DNA of 64,000 bases from Reclinomonas americana ATCC 50394 (Eukaryota > Jakobida > Jakobea > Jakobida): positions 75,816 to 139,815 of the forward strand of contig PS015419.1 of the NCBI GenBank assembly GCA_048213135.1. The letters are read 5' to 3'. Of the stretch, positions 53,730-64,000 are shown in pieces. Every line of letters starts with the position of its first letter. Within the stretch, counting starts at the first letter, position 1. A program made the position numbers and the translations under genes. The notes under the pieces were generated by a model. That model made no database searches. It saw only the letters and a program-made list of their open reading frames with translations, and was not told where the DNA came from.

Positions 53730-56700
53730 ATGGGAGGCAAGATCTCGCAGCATGCGCTGGCCTTGCAGGAGATCAAGAAGACAGTGACCAAGCAGCGCGG
53801 CGATTGGGTTCCGTTGAGTCTTTCTTGAATGCGTGTGTGAAGCAGCAGTACGCATCTTTTTTGCTTCTTTGTTGTTTGCATGCGTTTGTGATTATCGCAC
53901 GTGCGACCTGTGGTTCTGTGCGCACATGCGTCGACTGCACATTGCACGTACAGCAGTGAGCGATAACGCACAGTGTGTGTGGTGAGGGGCGGGCGCCCTC
54001 CGAAACGTCATTGCGGCCTGACCATGCCGACTTGTGCACGCACTCGCCCTCCACTCTCTGTTCTCCTGCTGTCGCGCACGCTGCTTCTCCTCTCTGCGCG
54101 TGTGTGTGTGCTCCCCGACAGCTTGTGAATTTCGTCGATGAGTGTGTTGTTTGGCACCCGAGGTCACCCGCAACACAAACACGCAGAAGAGAGATTCTCC
54201 GTGTGCATGTGTGGCATCTTGTGCACACACCACGTGTGTGTTTGCTCGCTCCTCTCTGTGTCCTGTAGTGCGATCCTCAGTGCGACACGAGTGACAGTTC
54301 TTGTGTGTGGGAGGAATTGCCCCGTTCATCGCATCGCTTTTCGCTCATTTGCGTGTTGTGTGGTTGCGCTCAGTCCGACGCGTCAGTTCTTCCAGCTGGA
54401 ATGGCCGCACAACTATCACCTGCCTGACAAGCTCGATGGAAAGAAGATTGTGAGAGCTTTATTTTTCTCCTCACTCTGGTGGCGATGATTGTGACTGATG
54501 ATGATGATGATGCGCAGTTGGACTTGTTAGAGCAGCTGTTACAGCAAGAAGTGCAGCGGGGAGACCCGGATCGCATCTCGCTGCTGCTGCGCCTCTTCCA
54601 GCGCTTACTCACCAACACGGCGGTGTACAAGGCCTTCAAGAAACGCGATTTGGATGTGTACAGGAGTTGTCTCAACGTGCACGACGACGGGTGTGTGTTC
54701 GTCCCGCAATGCTTCCCTCCATCGCTGCGCTCCCTCATCGGTGCATGGTGCGCGCAGTGTCATTGTGCATGCTCTGCTCGTGTTCCGCGGCATCCTCATT
54801 GCCGACACTGACGGTTCGTGCATGTTCACTGGATGCAGTCGGTGGCTGAGACAACTCACTTGAATTCGCTGTCTGCGTGTGTGTCTGCGTCACAGAGCCG
54901 GAGGAGACCATGGACACGCAGGCTGACTTGCGACAAGCATTTTTTGACAATCACCAGTTTCCGTGGTCGCCGTTGTCTCTCACTGGTGATATCGGGCTGA
55001 CGATGCTTGTTCATGTGCAGTTTCGCATTCTTGCTGCACAAGTGGAAGGAGCTGGCGCCACTTCGCCGACCGGAGCACCTGGAACCGCTGAATGTGCGTG
55101 ACTTGTTGAAGGGAATGTGCTGTGGCAGTCGCTCACCCGTTCACTCCTGTTTCTGCAGCTGCTGTGCGAGGTCCTGGAGCAGGTCACGTTCCACACGTCC
55201 AGTTTCACACCGTACGACGCCATTCTGCAGGTATGCGACCTTCCGCGTTCACCACAGCTTTTAGCGCCCTTTTTCATCCACACGATTTATCGTGCAGATC
55301 GTCAACGAGTTGACGCAGCCGCAAAACTTGCGTCTGCTGCTCGGCTTGCTGCGCTTTGAGGATGCAACAGTGCGCTGCCGAGCGGCACGACTCTTCAAGG
55401 CAGTGGTGCTGTCGTCAGAGGAACCATCGTTGCCACACGTCATTGTTTGCACACATGTCTGCTCTCTCATGCTCACTCGGTTTTCCCGCATCAGGTTGAA
55501 GCGCATTCAGGAGTCGGCCTACGAAGAGGGCGATCTCGTGTCGCTTCTGTGGTTCATCTTGTCGGAGCCGCGCTCACCTGACGATGCCACATTCGTTGCG
55601 TGCGATTGCTCGGCGATGCAGCGTGTGTGTGCGCGCGCTCACGTGCTTCTCCGTAGCGTGACTTGGGCATCGACGTTCTCGGCTTCTTGTGCGACCGCAA
55701 TCGCGCCGTGTACCAATTCCTGTGTCAGCTCATTCCCGAGCCGCTGGTGGTGGTGGCCGAGAATTACACGCCGCTCCGCGTGCAAGACGAGGCGCACCGA
55801 TCCAAAGCCGCACGTCTGAACAAGCAGGAAAAGTTGCGATGCAAGAGCGACGGCCTTGCAGAGATGCAGTGCTAACGCCGTCCCTCGTGTGCCTGCAGGA
55901 TGGCCATGTTGACGTGGATTCGGTACAGTGGCTACACGACCGGGTCGTGGAGCGAGATGATTATCACTATTCGCGGCGATCACTACGCACCGGATGTGAT
56001 TTGGAATGAGCGCACTCGCGCCGAGTTGCTGCATGCACTGGCCGAGCAACTGCACGACATGCAAGTGCTGAAGGTGCGTCAAGTTATTCCAGCAGAGTAG
56101 TGGGCGACGTCCTGTTGACTGTGGAAGCGCGTGTGCGTAGCAACGTGGTGTGCGTTGGCCTCCGGACGAGTTCTTTGTAAAATATCCTTCCCTCGATCCG
56201 GTTCTCAAGGTCGACCGCTACTACGTGGACGTGTTGAACGAGGCTCTCCTCGGGCCCGGTTTCCACGTTGCGTTGGCGATCGCGCGTGTGGTCCGATGTA
56301 AATGTTGTTGTACAATCGCTGACTTTTGGTGGCGCGCAGCTGCCGAATCCCGAGGGTCTTGCCGAGGAGCTGTTCTTGGCGGCGGTGGTGGAGGACGACC
56401 GCATTCGCAAGCGCAGCATCATTGCACTGTTGGCCACCATGACCTCGATCTACGCCGAGTCGTACCAGCACTTTTCGCCGTACCGACACATCAAGTATGT
56501 GGTGTGGCTGTTGCGATACGCACATGTCGACCGGCTGTGGCTCGACCAGCTGTTGCGCATGCTCCGTGCCCTCATTGAAACGGCTCCCAATCGAAAGGTG
56601 GAGGCGACCTTGTGTGTGCACTCTTTTTCCCGGTCTGTCTTGCTGTGACTGACTCGAGCGATGCAGGCCCTGTTGCAGGAGCCCGGTTCCATTGAGCTGT

Positions 56701-59700
56701 TGCTGCACCACTTGGCCGACATTCATCTGTCGCACCGTTGCGTGCATCCTGCGTGTGTCTCTCTCTTGCAAAGAAAACTTACTTTGTAGCCTCTGCAGCG
56801 CAAAGCACGTTGCCGCTCACGTACGAGCTGACCGGTGCACCGGCGGCTGCCGACCCATCGCAGATACAGCTGGAGGTCGCCGGCGCAGAAGGTGGTGAAG
56901 CCGACAGGGAGCGCCAGGTATGTCAATTGTACATGCGTACATATGCAGACTTCCCCTACCCTGTCTCATGCTTCTCTTGCACCACGCAGGGCTACGCCAC
57001 TCGTGCCATGCAGATTCTCGACATTTTCGAGCTGCTGTGTGGCTCCTCGTCGGTGCGCCGTGTGCTCGCCGAGGGCACCAATTTCAACCACCTGTGCCAG
57101 TTGGTGGTGTCGCACGATGCTCTGGTGGTCTCCAAGGCCATCAGCATCATCAACGATGTGCTGTCGGTGTCGCCGCAATTGGTGCAACACTTGTACCGCA
57201 CCGGCATCTTCTCGTTCCTCATGCTGCACATGGGCTCGGAGATCAACAATGTCGTGTGCTCGTTCCTGCTGCGATATCACGCGCTGCAGGAGCACGAGGA
57301 GCGCGCCACGCAGCCCATCTACCTCGACTACTTTTTGCCGGGCCCGGTGGTCGGCATTTTGGGCGATCCCGACGGTGACCGCAAACTCGCCGCTCTCATG
57401 CGTGAGGGCGAGTCGCAAGTGGTTTGTGATCCAGCGCCGAATATGTGTGGTGGGGGAAAGGCGAGGTGCACTCACTGCTGTTTTTCGTGCAGCCTGATTT
57501 GTTCTGGAACCGCGAACTGCTGGCACGCACCGTGTCGAGTGTGGAGACGGTGAGTGTGGCCGGTGATTCACAGATCGGCGAACGCGTGTTTCTGAGAGGT
57601 GTTGTCTATACGGCAGTTCCTCGGCGATTTCCTGTTTGAGTTGCGCCGCAATCCGCGCGTGGTGTACGACTACCAGATTCCGCCGAGCATCTCATATCCG
57701 GGTACGTTTGTCAATGTGATTGTTGGACTTTGTGACATTTCTGCTCACTGACACGCGCTTCAGAGCTCGACGAGGAGCAGTGTGTCGGCAACATTTACGT
57801 GCGCCTGTACCTGCGCCACCCCGACTACGCTCTCGGCGATCCGGAAGCGTTCCTCATGGCTCTCATCGCCGGCCTGGAGAGCGAGTTGAGTTTTTGGATG
57901 ATGTGCCTGCACTGTGGTGCTGCTGACTAACTTGTGGTGTGCACAGTGCTCCGACCACGGAACCGTTGATGAGCAATTTGGTGCGCGCACAAACATGTCT
58001 CTTCCAGCGCTACTGCAAGCTGGAGCGCTTCATGCAGTACAGTGGCTTCCCTGTGCTGCACACCAAGTGCATTCAGAATGGTGCGGTGGAACAAATGATG
58101 CGATTGCCTGTGAGAGTCATGTGTGCTAACCTTTTCCCGCTGTGCAGCGACGACGCCCGATCTGGTGGTCTCCAGCATTGAACTGGTCTCCACCGTGCTG
58201 TCGCTGACTCGATCGGCTGCTGTTGCGTCGCAATCACACACACACACAACACGTGTGCTGTGTGACTGAAAAGGGAAACGCGGTGCGCAGAATGTGAATT
58301 CCTGGAAGGCGGCCGACGGACTGGAAGTGATTCTGCAGCGCCTGCGCACGAACATGGACTTTGGCGACGACTACATTCACTTCCTCTCCTTCTGTCTGCA
58401 CACACTGACCAATGCGGCGTTCCTCGATCGCGGCACTCTGGATTCGCTGTGCAGCCCCGACGTCCACATCAGTGCACTGATGCCGCTCTTTGCTCGCGAG
58501 GCTACCGCGCAGTACCCCGCTGTCGTGCACCCCGTTGCGTCTTTTCCCCCATAATCCGGCTGCTAATGTGCTGAACTGACCGAGTGCGTGTAAAAAGGCG
58601 TTGCAAGCGCTGCTGACGCTGGCCCATCGTGTCGAGTTCTCCGAAAAGGTGGTGAACGACGGTATCCTGGTCCACATTCTCGACTCGGCACTGTTCATCG
58701 AGATTGGCGAGTCGGCGGAGGTGCGCCAGGCGGTGGCCTCTGGCGTCCAAGTTCTCGGCTCGATCGCACGTGACTCGGAGAGCGCGAGCCAATGGTGAGT
58801 GGCGAGAGATGCGTGTGCGTGTGTGTCTTCCCGACGGTGATTCTCATGCCTGCTGCATTGTAGCCTTGAGCGCGCACTCACGCACGGACTGGTGGTGACT
58901 CTCGGCAATCCCGACGCCTTTATTGAGAAGGTCGGCTTGCGAGCAAGAGGGTGATACGGGCCTCATGTTGACATCACTGACATGCGATTGATTGATTGTA
59001 TAGTCGCGCATGGACGTGGAGAACCCGGTGCTGATCTGGAACGCAGAGATGCGCAGATCGCTGGCGACGACTCTGGAAAGCAAGCTGCGAGACACGCGAG
59101 TGACGGGCCGTTTCCACGCCGAGGAGTTTGTCATCACGTACCCGAATGTGGAGCGCGAGGTTTGTCGTCGCTGTCGCTGGTGTTTGAGATGTGTGATTGG
59201 TTCCTCTCCTTCTCACTCTGCTTGAATACAATAGTACGTGGTTGACCACGTGTACGTGCGCGTGTATGTCGCGCAACCGCGTTTCCCGCTGCCCGACGAT
59301 TTGCACTTTGCGGAGAGCCTGCTGCGCCTGTTGCGCCAGTGGATCATTCTGCCCAATGCCATTGATCAACGAGTGAGTGTGGTCGCATGTCGGAAAGATT
59401 CCGTTTTGTTCTGATCCCTCTTTTCTCCTCGCAGGAACGCCTGATTCTCAACATCCAGGCTCTGGTGTCGCTGTTCAAGTCCAAGTTCGTGCACATCCAT
59501 CTTTCTTTGTCTGCACCTCATACTGACATGCGATGAGCAGGCGTGTCGTCGAGGACGTGGATCCCGACCTGGTTGCCTCGCTGACGACTGTGTTTGACCG
59601 CGTGGTGACGGCTGCCGACCGCGAGCTCGCACTGGAGATGCTGACGCTGCTGGTGGTGCTCGTCAAGTCGTGGTTGGCGCCGGTGTTGGTCTGTCTGTCT

Positions 59701-62578
59701 GTACTTGTGTGTGAGTACAGCAGACTGTTTGGTGAGCTGAATGTGTGTGTCTTCCCATCCATGCAGGTGCCACTGAGCAAGTCGCTGCTGCGCTTGGTGT
59801 ACCGCCGGCGCGAGACCATCCCGTCGGACGCCGAGCTTGTGGTGCGAGTATTGGATTTGCTGAATGCCTGTTGCGTGAACCATTCATTCCCTTGTGCGTT
59901 GTGGTGATGCGTGAGTCTGTTGCTCACAAGCGTGTGTGTGCGCCGTGCTCGAATAGCCACCTCAAGCAGCGAGTGGTGCGGAAGCATGTTTGACCACGGC
60001 CTCGGACTGTTTGTGTTGCGCATGTCGGTGGCTCGCGACCACCCCTCACGCAACGAGGCCATCACCGTCATGGGTGCACTGGCCACGGACTCCGACTGTG
60101 GTGAGGCCTTCAAGGACCTCATGAAGCATCTGCTGATGAACAAGTTTGAAAAGTCGCTGCTCGAGTGCAAGGAGGTGTGTTTTTGGTTGTTTTCAGTGTC
60201 TTGGTGACTGTGCGATGGTGTGCTCACCTCACCGCTTGGTCATCAGAAACCACACAAGTTTGCCAGCTACTACGACTCGACCCGTGCCGAGGCTGCTGTG
60301 GTGTGGAACGATGGCACGCGACACGAATACGAGATTTTGCTCGACCGTGAGGTTTGCTGTTGACTTGCTTTCACTCCCACTCCCCGTTGCTGACACTCAG
60401 ATTATTCCTCATACACCAGCTGACCACTCTGTTTGCGTTCCTGGATGCGCACGACACGGACGAGGTCAACTTTGTGTGGCAGTACAGCAACATTATGGAG
60501 CGCTACGACCGGCCCACCCTGCGCCGCGAGCTCCAAGTGTCGGGCGTGTTCATTCGGTACTGTCATGCACACACTGATGAGCAATCACAACCTCGGCCAC
60601 TCATCTCTCCTCCTCTCTCTTCTCGCATGCAGTTACTTCAACGAGAACATGTTCAGCAGCATGCCCGACCCGCAGATTTTCTTCGAGCAGCTGCTGTACA
60701 TTCTCGATGTGGAAGTGCGCGAGTACGAGCGACTGAGTCGCAGTTGCGTGCCATGATGACGTGGCGACGACACCTGCTTTGGTATGGAGTCTGACGTTTT
60801 CTGTTGCAGCTGGCGGCACTGTGGATGCGCTGGATATTGTCAAGTCCAACGTAACGCTGCTGCTCGAGGCGCTGCACGTGGTGCTCAAGCGCAACAAGAA
60901 GTGAGTGTCTGTGTTCGGTGATGTGTATGCATGTGGAAACTCACACGCACGATTCGTGTCCATGAACACGCGCACAGCCTGCAATCCGATCATCGCTGCA
61001 TCGAGAGCATTCCACTGTTTTGCCGCATGCTGTGCGACTACATGCCACCGGTGGTGCACGAGAAGACCGTGCAAGTGTTGACTGTGCTGGCGTCGTTCCA
61101 GGTCAGTTCTCGTTACCTCTCGCTTCCACTGTCGTTGTGCTGATCAACCTGCCTGCACAGCCGTTTGTGGCCGGCTTCTTCAGTGGCTACTACCTGCCGC
61201 AACTGCTGACGGGCCTGACTCGCCAGTCCTCGGTGGCCACCGGCATCATCACCATCATTCAGGAGATGATCTCGCAGCACGATCAGTTTGTCGCACATAT
61301 GGCGCCGTCCGGTGCCCTCCTCTACCTGCTGCACCTGGCCGTGCAGTCGCAAGACCGCGAGTTGCGCGAGGGTGCCGCCGGTCTCATTCTGCTGTGCATT
61401 GGCAAGCAGCACGCGACACAGACCGCCAGTCGGTGAGTGAGTGGGTGGGGCGCGGTGTGACTTTGCTTCGCTGTGTGATCTGACACGGCAGTCGCACCAC
61501 ACAGCTTCATCTTTAGCATCCTGCCGCAGTACTTTGACACGGCCGTCGACTCGAGCCCCCAGTTCTTCATCTCGTACCTGGACGAGAATCACATCTCGCC
61601 GGAGGAGTTGTGGGAGGACCGACAGCGGTACCTGCTGCGCGAGTTCCTGCAGACCGAGGTCAANNNNNNNNNNNNNNNNNNNNNNNNNNNNNNNNNNNNN
61701 NNNNNNNNNNNNNNNNNNNNNNNNNNNNNNNNNNNNNNNNNNNNNNNNNNNNNNNNNNNNNNNNNNNNNNNNNNNNNNNNNNNNNNNNNNNNNNNNNNNN
61801 NNNNNNNNNNNNNNNNNNNNNNNNNNNNNNNNNNNNNNNNNNNNNNNNNNNNNNNNNNNNNNNNNNNNNNNNNNNNNNNNNNNNNNNNNNNNNNNNNNNN
61901 NNNNNNNNNNNNNNNNNNNNNNNNNNNNNNNNNNNNNNNNNNNNNNNNNNNNNNNNNNNNNNNNNNNNNNNNNNNNNNNNNNNNNNNNNNNNNNNNNNNN
62001 NNNNNNNNNNNNNNNNNNNNNNNNNNNNNNNNNNNNNNNNNNNNNNNNNNNNNNNNNNNNNNNNNNNNNNNNNNNNNNNNNNNNNNNNNNNNNNNNNNNN
62101 NNNNNNNNNNNNNNNNNNNNNNNNNNNNNNNNNNNNNNNNNNNNNNNNNNNNNNNNNNNNNNNNNNNNNNNNNNNNNNNNNNNNNNNNNNNNNNNNNNNN
62201 NNNNNNNNNNNNNNNNNNNNNNNCAAGCTGCAGGTGTCGGCATTCGACCCGTGGCGCGGTGCCCCGCGAGTGCAGGAGGCCGATCTGCTGCGCATTAGCA
62301 ATGCTCTGCGCCCACCGGCGCCCGCGCCCAGCGAGGAGGAAGGTGGCGAGGAGGAGCAGGAGGAACCTACTGTGGTTGCCGAGGCACCGGCGCCGGTCGC
62401 AGCCGCACCGGCTGCACACTTGCCTCCGCCGCCGCCGCCGACCAATGACCCGCTGGTCGCCGTGGCCGCCGCCGCTGCAGCCGCCGCCGCCTCCGTCCCG
62501 CCGTCCACTCGTGCTGGTGACGCACCCACCGCCGCCGCCGCAGCCGCCGACGACGATGGTGGTGATGACCGGTTGTGA
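53730..62578 (+). CDS. RME-8/DNAJC13-like giant IWN-repeat protein, no J domain seen
   Basis: More than 25 exons. The start MGGKISQHALALQEIKKTVT (53730) carries an MGxxxS N-myristoylation signal. Downstream are helical repeat exons and several copies of the IWN module that defines RME-8: CVVWHPSPTRQFF (~54140/54380), PDVIWNERTRAELL (~55995), PDLFWNRELL (~57490), NPVLIWNAEMRRSL (~59025), AAVVWNDGTRHEYE (~60295), PEELWEDRQRYLL (~61600). Most are followed by a YPxLExE-VxxxYVRL segment (SYPELDEEQCVGNIYVRLYL; TYPNVEREYVVDHVYVRVYV). In RME-8 the J domain stands after the second main module. Here that position (~57850-58100) holds a junction with a textbook branch point (tgctgactaac) and other helices, not a J domain. 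A PH-like N-terminus and GYF domain are also missing. Ala/Pro-rich acidic tail ends at 62578. A 560-base gap lies near the 3' end. RME-8 acts on endosomes with retromer and Hsc70. Confidence 0.78.
61664..62223. other. Assembly gap (560 N) near 3' end of RME-8-like gene
   Basis: Run of N interrupting coding sequence right after LLREFLQTEV; coding resumes with KLQVSAFDPWRGAP. Confidence 0.99.
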
Positions 62579-62618
62579 GCGCGACACGGAGGGAAAGGAG
62601 AGGGAAAGAGTTGTGAAT

Positions 62619-63067
62619 NNNNNNNNNNNNNNNNNNNNNNNNNNNNNNNNNNNNNNNNNNNNNNNNNNNNNNNNNNNNNNNNNNNNNNNNNNNNNNNNNN
62701 NNNNNNNNNNNNNNNNNNNNNNNNNNNNNNNNNNNNNNNNNNNNNNNNNNNNNNNNNNNNNNNNNNNNNNNNNNNNNNNNNNNNNNNNNNNNNNNNNNNN
62801 NNNNNNNNNNNNNNNNNNNNNNNNNNNNNNNNNNNNNNNNNNNNNNNNNNNNNNNNNNNNNNNNNNNNNNNNNNNNNNNNNNNNNNNNNNNNNNNNNNNN
62901 NNNNNNNNNNNNNNNNNNNNNNNNNNNNNNNNNNNNNNNNNNNNNNNNNNNNNNNNNNNNNNNNNNNNNNNNNNNNNNNNNNNNNNNNNNNNNNNNNNNN
63001 NNNNNNNNNNNNNNNNNNNNNNNNNNNNNNNNNNNNNNNNNNNNNNNNNNNNNNNNNNNNNNNNNNN
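62619..63067. other. Assembly gap (449 N), intergenic
   Basis: Run of N between the stop of the RME-8-like gene and the small secreted-protein gene. Content unknown; a promoter is expected. Confidence 0.99.
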
Positions 63068-63120
63068 GAAGAAAAGTGTCCTGTGTCCCTTCTCTTCGTA
63101 TCAATCACACACGCACACTC

Positions 63121-63252
63121 ATGAGCCGCCTGTCGCTCCTCCTCGTCGTCGCCGTGTGCGCGGCACTGGTCGCACTCACACTCGCCGACATGGACCGCAC
63201 GCCACTCGAGGTAGACTCGGAACTGGCCGTCAGCTCCGCCCAGGTACGCACA

Positions 63253-63297
<45 letters not shown>

Positions 63298-63713
63298 AAC
63301 ACACATTCTCCACATGTCTCACTGTGCGTCCACCACACACACGTACACACAGCGCGGTGTGCACGAGCTCAACCGCCGCCGCAACCTCGCGCTCCAGATC
63401 GGTCGCATCATTCGCGCCGGCTCCTTTGTTGCGCAAGAAGACAACGCCCACACACACACTCTCTCTCTCTTCCCTGTCTCACACACACGCGCACGCATGG
63501 CCACAGGTGCACGACGGGCACACGTCGTACGAGACACTGGTGGAGACGGTGGACACGCGCAAGAACAACGAGTACTACGCCACCTACATTTTCAACACAC
63601 TGGAGCGGCACGCCGGCGAGGGCGACGTCGACGATCGCACCGCCGTGGAGAGCATTCGTCGCGTCAGCGAGCACGAGTATCACGATCGAGTGCTCGGACG
63701 CCGTCGCCGATAA
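63121..63713 (+). CDS. Small secreted or luminal protein of unknown family
   Basis: Three exons giving about 134 residues. The start at 63121 (MSRLSLLLVVAVCAALVALT) is a clear signal peptide, with likely cleavage after TLA. The mature part reads DMDRTPLEVDSELAVSSAQ, RGVHELNRRRNLALQIGRII, HTSYETLVETVDTRKNNEYY, FNTLERHAGEGDVDD and ends with a basic RVLGRRRR before the TAA. There are no cysteines after the signal, so no disulfides, and no ER retention motif. The Arg-rich helices suggest a compact helical fold. Exon 1 ends at a (CA)n intron. I do not recognise the family. Confidence 0.72.
63256..63292. repeat. (CA)n microsatellite in an intron
   Basis: Pure CA dinucleotide run just after the donor site of intron 1 of the small secreted-protein gene; a second (CA)n run closes the window (about 63971-64000). 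Confidence 0.95.
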
Positions 63714-63779
63714 CAAACAACACAAAGAAAAGAGAGTATAACAATGTGGAGAGAGAGGTCTATGGTGCTATGAGTGGGT

Positions 63780-63968
63780 TTACGAGGGTCCAGGAGGTGC
63801 TGATGATGATGATCCTGATCCTGATGATGATCCGCTCTCCGGTGGTGCCAGTGTCTCCTTGGCGCGATAGACCTTGGATTGCAGGTAGAATGAGCCGCCC
63901 TTCTCGGGGTCGTTGGACTCGAACAGCCGCTGGAAGCGCTGTGTCGCAATAGAGTGAGGGAGTGCACA

Positions 63969-64000
<32 letters not shown>
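63780..64000 (-). CDS. Last exon of an unidentified gene (partial)
   Basis: Minus-strand exon from an acceptor (CGACACAG, ~63942) to a stop at 63780. It reads RFQRLFESNDPEKGGSFYLQ, SKVYRAKETLAPPE and then a Ser/Gly-rich tail. The block FxxLFESNDPEKGGSFYLQSK is crisp and looks like a conserved C-terminal motif, but I cannot name the family. Upstream of the acceptor is a (GT)n intron running out of the window, so the rest of the gene lies beyond 64000. Confidence 0.6.

Noticed and set aside
57800-57880. An HPD tripeptide (LYLRHPDYALGDPEAF), possible J-domain signature in the RME-8-like protein
   Set aside because: The residues around it match the segment following an IWN module (xxFPDWPIKDPxxLL in RME-8), not helices II/III of a J domain; no AYxxLGL or KxYRxLAxxxHPDK context.
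1-64000. CRISPR arrays, bacterial operons, insertion sequences, viral genes
   Set aside because: All recognised genes are eukaryotic with spliceosomal introns; the repeats found are microsatellites, WD40 units and one dispersed pair.

Overview
This is a nuclear genome window from a unicellular, flagellated eukaryote. It is GC-rich and gene-dense, with about 25 genes in 64 kb. Nearly every gene is split by several short GT..AG introns of roughly 40-150 bp, and many introns contain (GT)n, (CA)n or (CT)n tracts. Products are typically eukaryotic: oligosaccharyltransferase STT3, retromer VPS29, GARP VPS53, CAF-1 p150, a U-box cyclophilin and DXO. Outer-arm dynein LC1, RAB28 and TMEM107 show that it builds a motile cilium. 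I cannot place the lineage from sequence alone; a free-living heterotrophic flagellate is the most I would say. Six runs of N interrupt the assembly, several of them at repeats.

Layout. 0-9.9 kb: housekeeping genes, including the end of a membrane-protein gene, STT3(-), VPS29(+), a class II histone deacetylase(-), a divergent actin-related protein(+) and a REX1BD-like gene(-). 10.1-13.8 kb: a membrane-anchored HSL-type alpha/beta hydrolase(-). 13.8-22.5 kb: a different-looking island with few introns and little (GT)n. It holds a P-loop ATPase broken by one frameshift, a divergently paired macro-domain gene, an orphan exon, two copies of a ~189-bp dispersed repeat and a gene with freshly amplified WD40 repeats. 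22.8-25.5 kb: a 7TM protein fused to an RGS domain. 25.5-31.3 kb: a large unrecognised UBA-like/acidic/coiled-coil/polyQ protein. 31.3-45.2 kb: PPIL2(+), a TLC-domain protein(-), VPS53(+) and CAF-1 p150 with a long C-terminal extension(-).

45.3-53.7 kb holds a concentration of ciliary genes: dynein LC1(+), a CCDC81-like protein(+), then DXO(-), RAB28(-) and TMEM107(+). 53.7-62.6 kb: a very large RME-8-like IWN-repeat protein in which I find no J domain. The window ends with a small secreted protein(+) and the last exon of an unidentified gene(-).

Many neighbours are arranged head to head, with only 32-205 bp between start codons (STT3/VPS29, HDAC/ARP, ATPase/macro, UBA protein/PPIL2, TLC/VPS53, CAF-1/LC1, RAB28/TMEM107), so bidirectional promoters appear to be the rule. 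No tRNA, rRNA, CRISPR array, transposase or viral gene was recognised by eye. Multi-exon gene models are inferred from protein homology recalled for each family plus GT/AG boundaries, so individual exon edges may be off.
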